A stretch of 64,000 bases of DNA. Origin: Vibrio hyugaensis (lineage in GTDB: Bacteria > Pseudomonadota > Gammaproteobacteria > Enterobacterales > Vibrionaceae). The DNA is taken from positions 2,108,001 through 2,172,000 of the forward strand of contig NZ_CP025794.1 in assembly GCF_002906655.1 (NCBI RefSeq), in the 5' to 3' direction. The notes beneath the pieces are model-generated. The model saw only the letters and a list, made by a program, of their open reading frames with translations, made no database searches and had not been told where the DNA came from. How positions within the stretch are numbered: position 1 is the stretch's first letter; every line of letters starts with the position of its first letter. Both the position numbers and the translations under genes were made by a program. This document shows positions 1 to 8,023 of this stretch, one piece after another.

Positions 1-922
1 ACAGCTTCTCAAGTTTTGCCATGCCGTAGTCTTTCGCGAATACAGCAAGAGACACTAGCAGAGTAATCAGAAGGGCTACTGGCGTTTTACCTAGCATACG
101 TAGGAACTCAACCAGAGCTGTTTTGCCATCAATCACACCCGCAACCGCTAGCGTGTTCAGTACTGTGTCTAGACAGATTAGCAGTACAGGCAGCACTAGG
201 ATGGTCATTACTGTGCCAAATTTTGGCAGCTTAGATTCATCAACTTGTGTTTCACCGTTGAAGAACGCTTTTGATAGTGGAATATCGAATTTCTTACCTG
301 CGTACAAACCAAATAGGTAAGCGCCTAGGTACCAAGTTGGGATAGCGACTAGGATACCAACAACAAGCAGTAGACCAATGTTTGCACCTAGGAATTCTGC
401 TGCTGCAACTGGACCAGGGTGTGGTGGAACAAAACCGTGCATTACGGCAAATGCACCCGCTGCTGGTAGCGCGTATTTGATTGGCGAACCACCAAAGCGT
501 GCAGCCACACTTAGGATGATTGGCATCATAACCACTAGGCCAGCATCAAAGAAGATTGGGAAGCCAAACAGTAATGATGCCACACCTAATGCTAACGGTG
601 CGCGCTCTTTACCGAAGCGTCCAATCAAAGTGTCTGCCAGTACTTTTGCACCGCCAGTCACTTCCAAAATCTTACCGATCATTGCACCAAGACCAACCAG
701 CAATGCAACTGATGCCAGTGTGCCACCAAAACCACTCATCATGGTTGGGACAACTTGATCAGAAGAAACGCCAGTAGCAATCGCAGTACCTAAACTCACC
801 ATAGTTAGGGAAGCGAAAGCATGCACTTTTAGCTTAATAATCAATACAAGTAACGCTGCAATCGCGAGGACGGCAATCGTTAGTAGGAACGTAGGGTCTG
901 GAGCTTGGGTTAGCTGTTCCAT
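1..922 (-). CDS. Gluconate permease, GntP family (3' end beyond window)
   Basis: The protein reads in from an ATG at 922 and runs off the left edge, so 307 of roughly 440 usual codons are visible. It is strongly hydrophobic with many membrane helices and carries the family's glycine-rich segment and the HGFVPPHPGP loop. Members of this family import gluconate with protons across the inner membrane. It is divergent from gntK, and the two share tandem GntR-type operators at 971-1000, which fits a gluconate uptake and phosphorylation unit. Which paralogue it is (GntP, GntT or GntU type) cannot be decided from half the protein. Confidence 0.93.
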   Translation of the reverse strand, partial: MEQLTQAPDPTFLLTIAVLAIAALLVLIIKLKVHAFASLTMVSLGTAIATGVSSDQVVPTMMSGFGGTLASVALLVGLGAMIGKILEVTGGAKVLADTLIGRFGKERAPLALGVASLLFGFPIFFDAGLVVMMPIILSVAARFGGSPIKYALPAAGAFAVMHGFVPPHPGPVAAAEFLGANIGLLLVVGILVAIPTWYLGAYLFGLYAGKKFDIPLSKAFFNGETQVDESKLPKFGTVMTILVLPVLLICLDTVLNTLAVAGVIDGKTALVEFLRMLGKTPVALLITLLVSLAVFAKDYGMAKLEKL

Positions 923-970
923 GGGTTCACCTTTAAGAATTATTGTTTGTGTCGTGGTTCACATTTATTT

Positions 971-1000
971 GAGTTACCGGTAACATGTTACCGATAACAT
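971..1000. promoter_or_regulatory. Tandem GntR operators between permease and gntK
   Basis: Two adjoining palindromes are visible: GTTACCGGTAAC at 973-984 and ATGTTACCGATAACAT at 985-1000. The second fits the E. coli GntR box (ATGTTA-N4-TAACAT) exactly. Placed between divergent gluconate genes, they should let GntR repress both sides until gluconate is present. A third copy lies upstream of gntR at 6430-6445. Confidence 0.85.
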
Positions 1001-1074
1001 GAATAAGATAAACCCATATTTTAAAGTGAATTCAAAAATTGAGATCACGCGCAAATTTGTTATGAGGATAAGTT

Positions 1075-1596
1075 ATGGCTGGTAGTAGTGTCGTCGTTAT
1101 GGGCGTTTGTGCGAGTGGCAAAACCACAATTGGTGAGCACTTAGCAGAAAAGCTAGGACGTAAATTCATTGATGGAGACAACCTTCACCCACGAGCAAAC
1201 ATTCAGAAAATGGCGTCAGGTCAGCCTCTGAATGACGACGACCGCAAACCATGGCTAGAACGTATCCGCGACGCTGCTTATAGCTTAGAAAGCAAAAACG
1301 AGCACGGCATTATTGTCTGCTCGGCACTAAAAAAGATTTACCGTGACCAAATCCGCGACGGTAACGAAAACGTTAGTTTCCTATTCCTAGACGGCAGTAA
1401 AGAGCTGATCCTTGAACGCATGCGCGCTCGCCAAGGTCATTTCATGAAAGAGAACATGGTGAACAGCCAGTTTGAGACGCTAGAGCGACCAGAAAATGAG
1501 CCTCGCACTATTTTCGTAAACATTGATGCGACCATCGGAGAAGTTGTGGCGAGTGCCGCAGAACTCATCCTAGAGCAAGACGAGGCAATGGCATGA
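1075..1596 (+). CDS. gntK: Gluconokinase
   Basis: This 173-residue protein phosphorylates gluconate to 6-phosphogluconate with ATP in the cytoplasm. The P-loop GVCASGKT is at residues 10-17, the substrate-side DGDNLHP motif at 33-39, and the CSALK segment near 82-86, all standard for the GntK family; the length is normal. It overlaps edd by four bases (ATGA at 1593-1596), which implies translational coupling and one operon: the product of GntK is the substrate of Edd. Regulation by GntR is expected from the operators just upstream. Confidence 0.96.
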   Translation: MAGSSVVVMGVCASGKTTIGEHLAEKLGRKFIDGDNLHPRANIQKMASGQPLNDDDRKPWLERIRDAAYSLESKNEHGIIVCSALKKIYRDQIRDGNENVSFLFLDGSKELILERMRARQGHFMKENMVNSQFETLERPENEPRTIFVNIDATIGEVVASAAELILEQDEAMA

Positions 1597-3389
1597 CACA
1601 CCAAGTAATTTTAGACGTTACCCAACGCTTAGTTGAGCGCAGCCAAGAGGCGCGTGCGGCGTTTCTTGCTCGCACTGAAGTCCAAGCAGAAGCGGGCAAA
1701 GGTCGTGTCGGTCTATCTTGTGGTAACTTGGCTCACGCTGTTGCGGCATCTTGTTCTTCAGAAAAGAAAAGCATTCTGGATTTCACTCATTCGAATGTGG
1801 CGCTGATCAGTGCTTACAACGATATGCTGAGTGCCCACCAGCCGTACCAACACTACCCAGATCAAATCAAACAAGTGCTGTCTGGTTATGGTCACACTGC
1901 GCAAGTTGCTGGCTGCGTTCCGGCAATGTGTGATGGCGTGACTCAAGGTCAAGCCGGTATGGACATGTCACTGTTTTCTCGTGACTTAATTGCTCAATCA
2001 ACAGCACTTTCACTGAGCCACAACGTATTCGATGCGACCTTGCTTCTGGGTATCTGCGACAAAATCGCACCGGGACAATTGATGGGCGCGCTGTCTTACG
2101 CACACCTACCAACGGCGTTTGTGCCAGCAGGTTTGATGGCAACGGGCATCAGCAATGAAGAGAAAGTCGACGTTCGCCAAAAATACGCGGCGGGCGAAGT
2201 TGGCAAAGACGCACTGCTTGATATGGAGTGTCGCGCTTACCACTCAGCTGGCACGTGTACTTTCTACGGCACGGCAAACACCAACCAGCTTGTGTTTGAG
2301 GCAATGGGTTTGATGCTGCCAGGTTCAGCGTTTATCCATCCGCATACTGAGCTACGTAAGGCGCTGACTGATCACGCGGCTCTGAAAATCGCGGCAATGA
2401 ATGCTGGTTCAGCAAACTTCCGTCCATTGTCTGAAGTTGTCACAGAAAAGAGCCTGATCAACGGTATTATTGCGCTGCTGGCATCGGGCGGCAGCACCAA
2501 CCACACCATCCACATGTTGGCGGTGGCGCGTGCAGCGGGTTTGATTCTGACATGGCAAGACATCAGTGACCTATCTGAAGTTGTGCCACTGTTGGCGCGT
2601 GTTTACCCGAACGGTCCAGCAGACATGAACGCGTTCCAAGAAGCGGGCGGCGTACCTGCGCTATTGCATCGTTTGGACGAATCAGGCTTGCTTCACCGTG
2701 ACGTGAAACCAGTATTCGGCGAATTCGAAGACCAAATGACACTACCTGCGCTAGTCGACGGCAAACTGACTTGGACACCATGTGGTGGCAGCCAAGACGG
2801 CGAAGTGATTGCTGCGCCAACGCAAGCTTTCCAAAACACCGGTGGTACTCGCGTACTCAACGGTAACTTGGGTAAAGCGGTGGTGAAAGTGTCTGCGGTG
2901 AAAGAAGATCAGCGCATCATCGAAGCGCCTGCGATCGTATTCCAGTGCCAACACGAAGTGGAAGCAGCGTACAAACGCGGTGAGCTAAACCAAGACTGCA
3001 TTGTGGTCGTGACGCACAACGGTCCTGCCGCGAACGGCATGCCAGAGCTGCATAAACTAATGCCAATCCTAGGCAACGTGCAGAAAGCAGGCTTCAAAGT
3101 CGCGCTAGTAACGGACGGTCGACTATCTGGCGCATCCGGTAAGATTCCATCGGCAATTCACGTTTCTCCAGAAGCAATTCGTGGTGGTGCGATTGGCTTG
3201 GTGCGCAATGGCGACATCATCCGCGTTGATTGCCAAACTGGCGAGTTGAATAACCTAAGCGACGTTACTGGTCGTGAGTTGTTAGAGATGGATACTGAAG
3301 CCAAACAACAGACATGGGGTCGTGGTTTCTTTAGCGTGATTCGTCAAAGCGTTTCTAGCGCAGAAGAAGGCGCAAGCTTTATTGTTTAA
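1593..3389 (+). CDS. edd: Phosphogluconate dehydratase
   Basis: This 598-residue enzyme of the IlvD/Edd family dehydrates 6-phosphogluconate to KDPG, the first committed step of the Entner-Doudoroff pathway, and uses an iron-sulfur cluster. The cysteine-bearing [14 protein letters not shown] segment near residue 108 and the C-terminal [12 protein letters not shown] stretch are typical. The length is as in E. coli. It starts inside the end of gntK. The KDPG aldolase gene eda, often adjacent, is not downstream; it may lie beyond the left edge. A hairpin terminator follows at 3451-3495. Confidence 0.96.
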   Translation: MTHQVILDVTQRLVERSQEARAAFLARTEVQAEAGKGRVGLSCGNLAHAVAASCSSEKKSILDFTHSNVALISAYNDMLSAHQPYQHYPDQIKQVLSGYGHTAQVAGCVPAMCDGVTQGQAGMDMSLFSRDLIAQSTALSLSHNVFDATLLLGICDKIAPGQLMGALSYAHLPTAFVPAGLMATGISNEEKVDVRQKYAAGEVGKDALLDMECRAYHSAGTCTFYGTANTNQLVFEAMGLMLPGSAFIHPHTELRKALTDHAALKIAAMNAGSANFRPLSEVVTEKSLINGIIALLASGGSTNHTIHMLAVARAAGLILTWQDISDLSEVVPLLARVYPNGPADMNAFQEAGGVPALLHRLDESGLLHRDVKPVFGEFEDQMTLPALVDGKLTWTPCGGSQDGEVIAAPTQAFQNTGGTRVLNGNLGKAVVKVSAVKEDQRIIEAPAIVFQCQHEVEAAYKRGELNQDCIVVVTHNGPAANGMPELHKLMPILGNVQKAGFKVALVTDGRLSGASGKIPSAIHVSPEAIRGGAIGLVRNGDIIRVDCQTGELNNLSDVTGRELLEMDTEAKQQTWGRGFFSVIRQSVSSAEEGASFIV

Positions 3390-3398
3390 AGCAGGGAG

Positions 3399-3440
3399 AA
3401 AGACCCCGTCATTCCGACAAGCCTAGGCGAGATCAGGAAT
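3399..3440. repeat. Dispersed Vibrio-type intergenic repeat (fragment)
   Basis: The stretch reads roughly GTCATTCCGACAAG, a short variable part, then GCGAGATCAGGAATCT. I recognise this as resembling a short element scattered between genes in many Vibrio chromosomes. Only one copy is visible here, so the assignment rests on recall and not on repetition inside the window. Confidence 0.45.
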
Positions 3441-3450
3441 CTAATATAAG

Positions 3451-3495
3451 AGTGCTGTGAAGCTAGAGGAAGCACCTCTGCCACAGCACTTTTTT
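3451..3495 (+). terminator. Terminator of the gntK-edd operon
   Basis: AGTGCTGTG at 3451-3459 pairs with CACAGCACT at 3482-3490 and is followed by a T run, sixty bases after the edd stop codon. Confidence 0.8.
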
Positions 3496-3513
3496 GTTGG
3501 TAGCTCTAAAGCT

Positions 3514-3843
3514 TTATGCCGTCTTCATCACCACAACCGCAGCAATCACAACAAAGATACCAAACCAGCCAATCGGCTTAAGCTTTTGTTTGAACAGCAA
3601 AGCGCCACCAATCGCGGTACCTAAGATACCTATCGCGCCCCAAGAGGCGTATGCGATCGCAAGGTCGATCTCTTTTACAGCTTGAGCAAGCAAGGTAAAC
3701 GCTGCCATCACCAATACAATCGCAGTGATGCCCCACCCTCTGTGCTTAAAGCCTTTAGAGCGAGTCAGCGCCATGTTCGCCATGATGTCGACCAGCGCCG
3801 CCATGACAACAAATCCAAATGAAACAGTAAAAAATTGGCTCAT
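3514..3843 (-). CDS. mdtI: SMR efflux subunit, spermidine exporter MdtI type
   Basis: This 109-residue, four-helix protein belongs to the small multidrug resistance family. The segment AQAVKEIDLAIAYASWG matches the MdtI signature better than EmrE or SugE, and the length equals E. coli MdtI. In E. coli MdtI works as an obligate partner of MdtJ to export spermidine. An ATG nine bases upstream (3852) would overlap mdtJ, but GAGGTG is six bases before the ATG at 3843, so I chose that start. It is the second gene of the mdtJI pair. Confidence 0.88.
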   Translation of the reverse strand: MSQFFTVSFGFVVMAALVDIMANMALTRSKGFKHRGWGITAIVLVMAAFTLLAQAVKEIDLAIAYASWGAIGILGTAIGGALLFKQKLKPIGWFGIFVVIAAVVVMKTA

Positions 3844-3845
3844 GA

Positions 3846-4223
3846 TTAACACCTCGCATTCGATGAGCTTGGCAACTCATCTTTTTGTTGAGGCTGACCG
3901 TGCGATTCGCCGAGCGTCACACACACAATACCGACCACCGCCAGCGCCAAACCAAGCAACTGCTGCGTGCTTAAGTTGGCATCAAACAAAACGATAGAAA
4001 CGAGGCTAATCAAGGCGATACCCAAGCCTTCCCACGTTGCGTACGCGACACCGATAGAGATTTTCTTTGCTGCTTTCGACAAGAAGTAATAGGAAATGGC
4101 GATCAGAACGTACATCACCAGATAGCCTTCCCACGCATTACTTTCGCCGATATACGACATGGTGCTGGTGCCAGCAACTTCGGCAACAATGGCAAGCAAT
4201 AAAAATAGACGTGCAATGAGCAT
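3846..4223 (-). CDS. mdtJ: SMR efflux subunit, spermidine exporter MdtJ type
   Basis: This 125-residue, four-helix SMR protein has the conserved glutamate in helix 1 (AEVAGTSTM) and the KKISIGVAYATWEGLGI segment characteristic of MdtJ. It lies immediately upstream of mdtI, as in enterobacteria, so the two should form a heteromeric inner-membrane antiporter for spermidine or related cations. The polar C-terminal tail (about 18 residues) is a normal variable region. The upstream 200 bases hold several inverted repeats (4273-4412) and separate it from a co-oriented LysR gene, which is a candidate regulator; that link is inference. Confidence 0.88.
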   Translation of the reverse strand: MLIARLFLLLAIVAEVAGTSTMSYIGESNAWEGYLVMYVLIAISYYFLSKAAKKISIGVAYATWEGLGIALISLVSIVLFDANLSTQQLLGLALAVVGIVCVTLGESHGQPQQKDELPSSSNARC

Positions 4224-4272
4224 GATTCATCCTCCCCAGAAATTAAAAAACTGCATAACGGAGAATGGTGAA

Positions 4273-4412
4273 TGTCCTTTAAGAATCAGACATTCAAAGA
4301 ATTGATTATATAAAAAGAGCCGCTTCTCCTGACTATTTGTAGTCAGATTAGCCCTTCTTCAACAAAACAGACAGGTAATTGAGATATTCATTTTTGAATA
4401 TCTTAAAGGACA
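4273..4412. repeat. Nested inverted repeats upstream of mdtJ
   Basis: TGTCCTTTAAGA at 4273-4284 is repeated inverted at 4401-4412, a perfect 12-bp pair about 116 bases apart. Inside lie three smaller hairpins: GAATGTC/GACATTC (4270-4295), CTGACTATTTGTAGTCAG (4329-4346) and GATATTCA/TGAATATC (4383-4402). The region sits between the lysR stop and mdtJ start. Confidence 0.7.
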
Positions 4413-4426
4413 GTTTGCCTATCCGA

Positions 4427-5353
4427 TCACGTTAATGGCGTATTGAGGGTTTGCTGCACCACTTGGTGCAAATGGCGATGCAATGGGTGGTTGCGGTAAG
4501 TCTGTAAATAGCCACCCGAAACAACAAATTGGCTGAACTCTCGGTTGACCATTGGCATTGGGTAAGACGCAAGTTCGTGCATCAAGTGCGCGGTGCTTTG
4601 GCTAGCATACATAATGGCATCGGTCTCAAGCAACATTTGGCAAGCGACGCGCAAGTTGTAGGATTTAAGCAAAACAACGGGCTCGTAACCCATGCGGCGA
4701 TATTCCGATTCCACCGTACACAGCGGGTTGTAAGACGCTGGCGCAGGCAAAGAGACCAGAGGCAATTCCGACACCGTATCCCAATCATTGCTGACTTGCG
4801 ACAACGTCGGATGGTCTTTACGCGCCAAAATCACACGCTTTTCAACAAACAATGGACGCATGTAGATGTCTTTCGACAACTCGGTTTCTTGGTCGAGAAT
4901 GCAGTAGTCGTGCTCTCCCTCTAACATCTCGTCTTGGGAATAGATGTTCCAGCTTGAGAAAGCAAACGAGGCTTGAGGGAAGGCTTGATGGCAACCGCGC
5001 AATAAACGTTGACCTTGTTCGTCCATCAAATAAGGGTCAGTCACAATCGCAATCTGATCTTGGTATTCGAGTGGGTCAAAGTCCGAAAACTCCTGCACTA
5101 CTTTTTCTAGTGGGGACAGCATGTTATCAAACTCTGCCGCTAAACGTATTGCCATTGGGGATGGCTCCACCCCGTGCGCTTTACGAACAAACAGCGGATC
5201 ATCAAACACGCCTTTGAGTTTCATCACCCCACGGCTAGCGCTGGGTTGCGAAATGCCAAGCTGCATCGCCGCCAACTTGATACTGCGGTTATCCACCACG
5301 GCTTTAAGTAAGCGCATTAAATTAAGGTCTAGCGCATCAAGTTGGTGTGGCAT
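4427..5353 (-). CDS. LysR-family transcriptional regulator
   Basis: The 308-residue protein has an N-terminal winged helix-turn-helix (about residues 10-65, core KLAAMQLGISQPSASRGV) and a C-terminal substrate-binding-like domain, the ordinary LysR layout. The N-terminal sequence resembles the LeuO/NodD-like subgroup. It lies between gntR and mdtJI on the same strand, so it may act on mdtJI or belong to an old insertion between gluconate genes. I cannot name its effector or targets. Confidence 0.9.
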   Translation of the reverse strand: MPHQLDALDLNLMRLLKAVVDNRSIKLAAMQLGISQPSASRGVMKLKGVFDDPLFVRKAHGVEPSPMAIRLAAEFDNMLSPLEKVVQEFSDFDPLEYQDQIAIVTDPYLMDEQGQRLLRGCHQAFPQASFAFSSWNIYSQDEMLEGEHDYCILDQETELSKDIYMRPLFVEKRVILARKDHPTLSQVSNDWDTVSELPLVSLPAPASYNPLCTVESEYRRMGYEPVVLLKSYNLRVACQMLLETDAIMYASQSTAHLMHELASYPMPMVNREFSQFVVSGGYLQTYRNHPLHRHLHQVVQQTLNTPLT

Positions 5354-5401
5354 GCCCGTGTCCTTATCAGAAACGAATGATGAAAAATAAACGTGAGTGA
5401 G

Positions 5402-6409
5402 TTAGACGCTTTCGCCCGCCGTAATTTGATAGCCCATATCGACTTTGGTCTCTGCTTGCTCTTCACCCTTTAGGCGCGCAATCAGTAGCTCGGCACTTTT
5501 CTCACCAATCTCGAAACGCGGTGTATCCACACTGGTCAATTTAGGGCTGATGGTTTGCCCGATGTCTAATGCGTTGTAGCCAACGACCGCAAGTTGATCT
5601 GGCACTTTGATACCGCGTTGCTGAGCACTTAATAAGGTACCAATCGCGATGTCATCGTTGGTACAGAAAACACCATCAAGATCAGGGTAAGTTTCCAACG
5701 CTTTAGCAAGTAGGTCGTGCGCTAGAGAAAAGCTAGAATGGTCGCCCGTCAGTACATGCTTTGGCTCAAGTCCCGCTTCTTTCATCGCACGATCATAGCC
5801 TTGCATACGCAGCTTGGTACGCGTATCCAGACGAGCACCGAAGTACACAATGGTACGCTTGCCCGAATCCAACATGCGCTTTACTACACTATAAGACGCG
5901 TCTTCGTGGTCCATACCAACCGCCATATCGAGCGGTTGCGCTGGCAGTTCCATGGTTTCTACCACGGGTACACCCGCGTTTTTGATCATCTGTAAGGTTC
6001 GTTGAGTATGGTGACTTTCCGTTAAGATTAAGCCGTCGACTTGGTAAGAAAGCAGCGAAGCAATTTTGCGTTCTTCTTCCAGTTCGTCATAACTAAAGTG
6101 CGCGAGCAGCGTTTCGTAACCATTGGCTTTGGTGACGGTTTCAATGCCCTGAACAAAAGACGCAAAAATTTGGTTGGACAATGAAGGAAGTAAGATGCCA
6201 ATCGCTTTACTGGAAGACTTCGACAACATCGCGGGCGCACGGTTTTCGATGTAGCCCATCTCTTCAATCGCCGCAGCAATCTTCACTCGTGTTTTTTCTG
6301 CCACCGAGTCTGGGTTGCGCATGTAACGCGATACCGTCATTTTTGTTACGCCAACTTTGTCTGCGACATCCTGCAATGTCGTTCGTGCTTTTTTATTAGG
6401 TTGAGCCAT
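5402..6409 (-). CDS. gntR: LacI-family gluconate repressor
   Basis: This 335-residue regulator has the LacI helix-turn-helix at residues 11-35 (TTLQDVADKVGVTKMTVSRY), a hinge near 60, and a periplasmic-binding-protein-like effector domain. It closely follows E. coli GntR, including the SYQVDGLILTE segment. It should bind gluconate-derived effectors and repress the permease-gntK-edd genes through the operators at 971-1000. An exact GntR-type palindrome at 6430-6445, 20 bases before its own start, suggests autoregulation. Confidence 0.93.
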   Translation of the reverse strand: MAQPNKKARTTLQDVADKVGVTKMTVSRYMRNPDSVAEKTRVKIAAAIEEMGYIENRAPAMLSKSSSKAIGILLPSLSNQIFASFVQGIETVTKANGYETLLAHFSYDELEEERKIASLLSYQVDGLILTESHHTQRTLQMIKNAGVPVVETMELPAQPLDMAVGMDHEDASYSVVKRMLDSGKRTIVYFGARLDTRTKLRMQGYDRAMKEAGLEPKHVLTGDHSSFSLAHDLLAKALETYPDLDGVFCTNDDIAIGTLLSAQQRGIKVPDQLAVVGYNALDIGQTISPKLTSVDTPRFEIGEKSAELLIARLKGEEQAETKVDMGYQITAGESV

Positions 6410-6429
6410 AAATATCTAATTTATCAGTA

Positions 6430-6445
6430 ATGTTACTAGTAACAT
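6430..6445. promoter_or_regulatory. GntR operator upstream of gntR
   Basis: ATGTTACTAGTAACAT is a perfect 16-bp palindrome with the same outer half-sites as the box at 985-1000. Confidence 0.85.
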
Positions 6446-6641
6446 TATGACCAATACACCGGCTCGCGACAAGCTCAGTAAAATCTATTGGCTACATCAT
6501 TAATAAAATCATAACTTTACCGCCCAAATAACCATCAAATTGCAATCCCAACATTGTGATTCAAGGCCGAATAAATAAATGACATTAATATTGAGTTTCT
6601 TATAAAATGCCGTACCTAAAAACAATAAGATATGAAGCATA

Positions 6642-7979
6642 GTGCAATTAGGCTCAAGCGAAACCCGGATTTACTATCACCTGCTTGATCTGGACGACTC
6701 TCAAAAGCAGCAATACCTCGATGAAATGCAGCAGAGTCAACCTGAGCTCTACCTCCAAATCGCCCCTCTGTTAGCTAGCGAAAACCAAGAAGAACAACTG
6801 ACTGAGTTGCTCGGCTTCGGTGCGAGTCTGGCAACAACACAAGAGGTCGACTTAACAGGAGCAGTGATCAGTAAATACCGCCTTACCCACGAGTTGGGGC
6901 GCGGTGGTATGGGGGTGGTGTATGCAGCACAGCGCGCTGACGAGACCTTCGAGCAAGACCTCGCGATCAAGTTCATCCAAACCAGCTTAAGTAATGTTTT
7001 AGGGAAACGAGCATTATTTGATGAAGCTCAGCTTCTAGCTCGCTTGAACCACCCTTATATTGCCAAAGTGTTTGATGGTGGCTTGCATGGTGACTCGGTT
7101 TACATCGTGATGGAGCGAGTTTTCGGCCAGACCTTAGACACGTATTTGTTGCTCACGCCAATGGAAGACGATGATAAGTTATTGCTGTTTAAGCAGATCT
7201 GTCAGGCAATGGAACACGCCCACCAGCATCAAGTCCTGCATGCGGACCTCAAGCCAGAAAACATCCTAATTGATCGGAATAAACGACCTAAGCTGCTCGA
7301 TTTCAACCTGACGCAAAAGGTGCAATCAAACAGCGACAACTCGTCTCCCGCATTGATTGCATTCAGTGAAAAATACGCCAGCCCAGAGCAACAAGCCGGA
7401 GAGTTTTTAACCGAACAAAGTGATGTGTATTCACTGGGTAAGATTCTGGCTTTGATGTTTCCTGAGCAGCCAATGTGGTCAGACATTTATTGGGTGGTGA
7501 GACGTGCAACGCGAACTAAAGCAACGCAACGCTACCTTAACGTTCGCACACTGCGCCAAGATATTGAATGTATTTTGGAACGACGCCCAATTGAGCAAAA
7601 GAAGCACTGGCCGCTGTACAGCACGCTTCGTCTAGTACAACGCCGACCGCTGCCCTCGGTGTTATCCGCAATCTTAGTATTATCTGGCTTGCTGTTCGGT
7701 AATACTCTGATTCAAAAGAATATACAACTGCAACTAGAGAAAAAGATTGCAGAAGACATCATGTATGAAGTGACGCGCCTTGTCTTCCATGCCAAGGGGC
7801 AAAACGTCGAACATATGTCAGTCAGCGCGATGATGGAGCTGACACGTAGGCGGATTCTGTCTAACCCAGATATCCCCAAACACATAAAGCAGAAAATGTT
7901 ATTGGCAATGATGACGCCGGTGCCGGAGAAGCACCTCACTAAATCAATAAGTTGTCAGCCAAATTGTGCGCAGAAGTAG
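6642..7979 (+). CDS. pknT: Membrane Ser/Thr kinase, PknT-like
   Basis: The 445-residue protein is a Hanks-type kinase. After about 75 residues comes the glycine loop GRGGMG (86-91), then lysine 110 (AIK), the catalytic loop HADLKPEN (200-207, with HAD for HRD), DFN (220-222) instead of DFG, SPEQ (248-251) and DVYSLG. One membrane helix spans about 339-356, leaving a C-terminal tail of about 90 residues outside. The start is GTG at 6642; an in-frame stop at 6633 limits alternatives. Three genes on comes an ECF sigma factor like EcfP. In V. parahaemolyticus PknT activates EcfP by phosphorylating Thr63 under polymyxin stress. The same role here is inferred from gene order and the conserved threonine. 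Confidence 0.85.
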   Translation: MQLGSSETRIYYHLLDLDDSQKQQYLDEMQQSQPELYLQIAPLLASENQEEQLTELLGFGASLATTQEVDLTGAVISKYRLTHELGRGGMGVVYAAQRADETFEQDLAIKFIQTSLSNVLGKRALFDEAQLLARLNHPYIAKVFDGGLHGDSVYIVMERVFGQTLDTYLLLTPMEDDDKLLLFKQICQAMEHAHQHQVLHADLKPENILIDRNKRPKLLDFNLTQKVQSNSDNSSPALIAFSEKYASPEQQAGEFLTEQSDVYSLGKILALMFPEQPMWSDIYWVVRRATRTKATQRYLNVRTLRQDIECILERRPIEQKKHWPLYSTLRLVQRRPLPSVLSAILVLSGLLFGNTLIQKNIQLQLEKKIAEDIMYEVTRLVFHAKGQNVEHMSVSAMMELTRRRILSNPDIPKHIKQKMLLAMMTPVPEKHLTKSISCQPNCAQK

Positions 7980-8023
7980 CGTACTTAACAGCAAAGCTAA
8001 ACAAACAAAGGCTTAAAATTAAG

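Noticed and set aside
378..777. Two plus-strand frames of 126 and 73 codons
   Set aside because: They are antisense to the gluconate permease, whose minus-strand translation is clearly the real one.
1758..3097. Minus-strand frames across edd
   Set aside because: Shadows of the conserved dehydratase frame, caused by strong codon bias.
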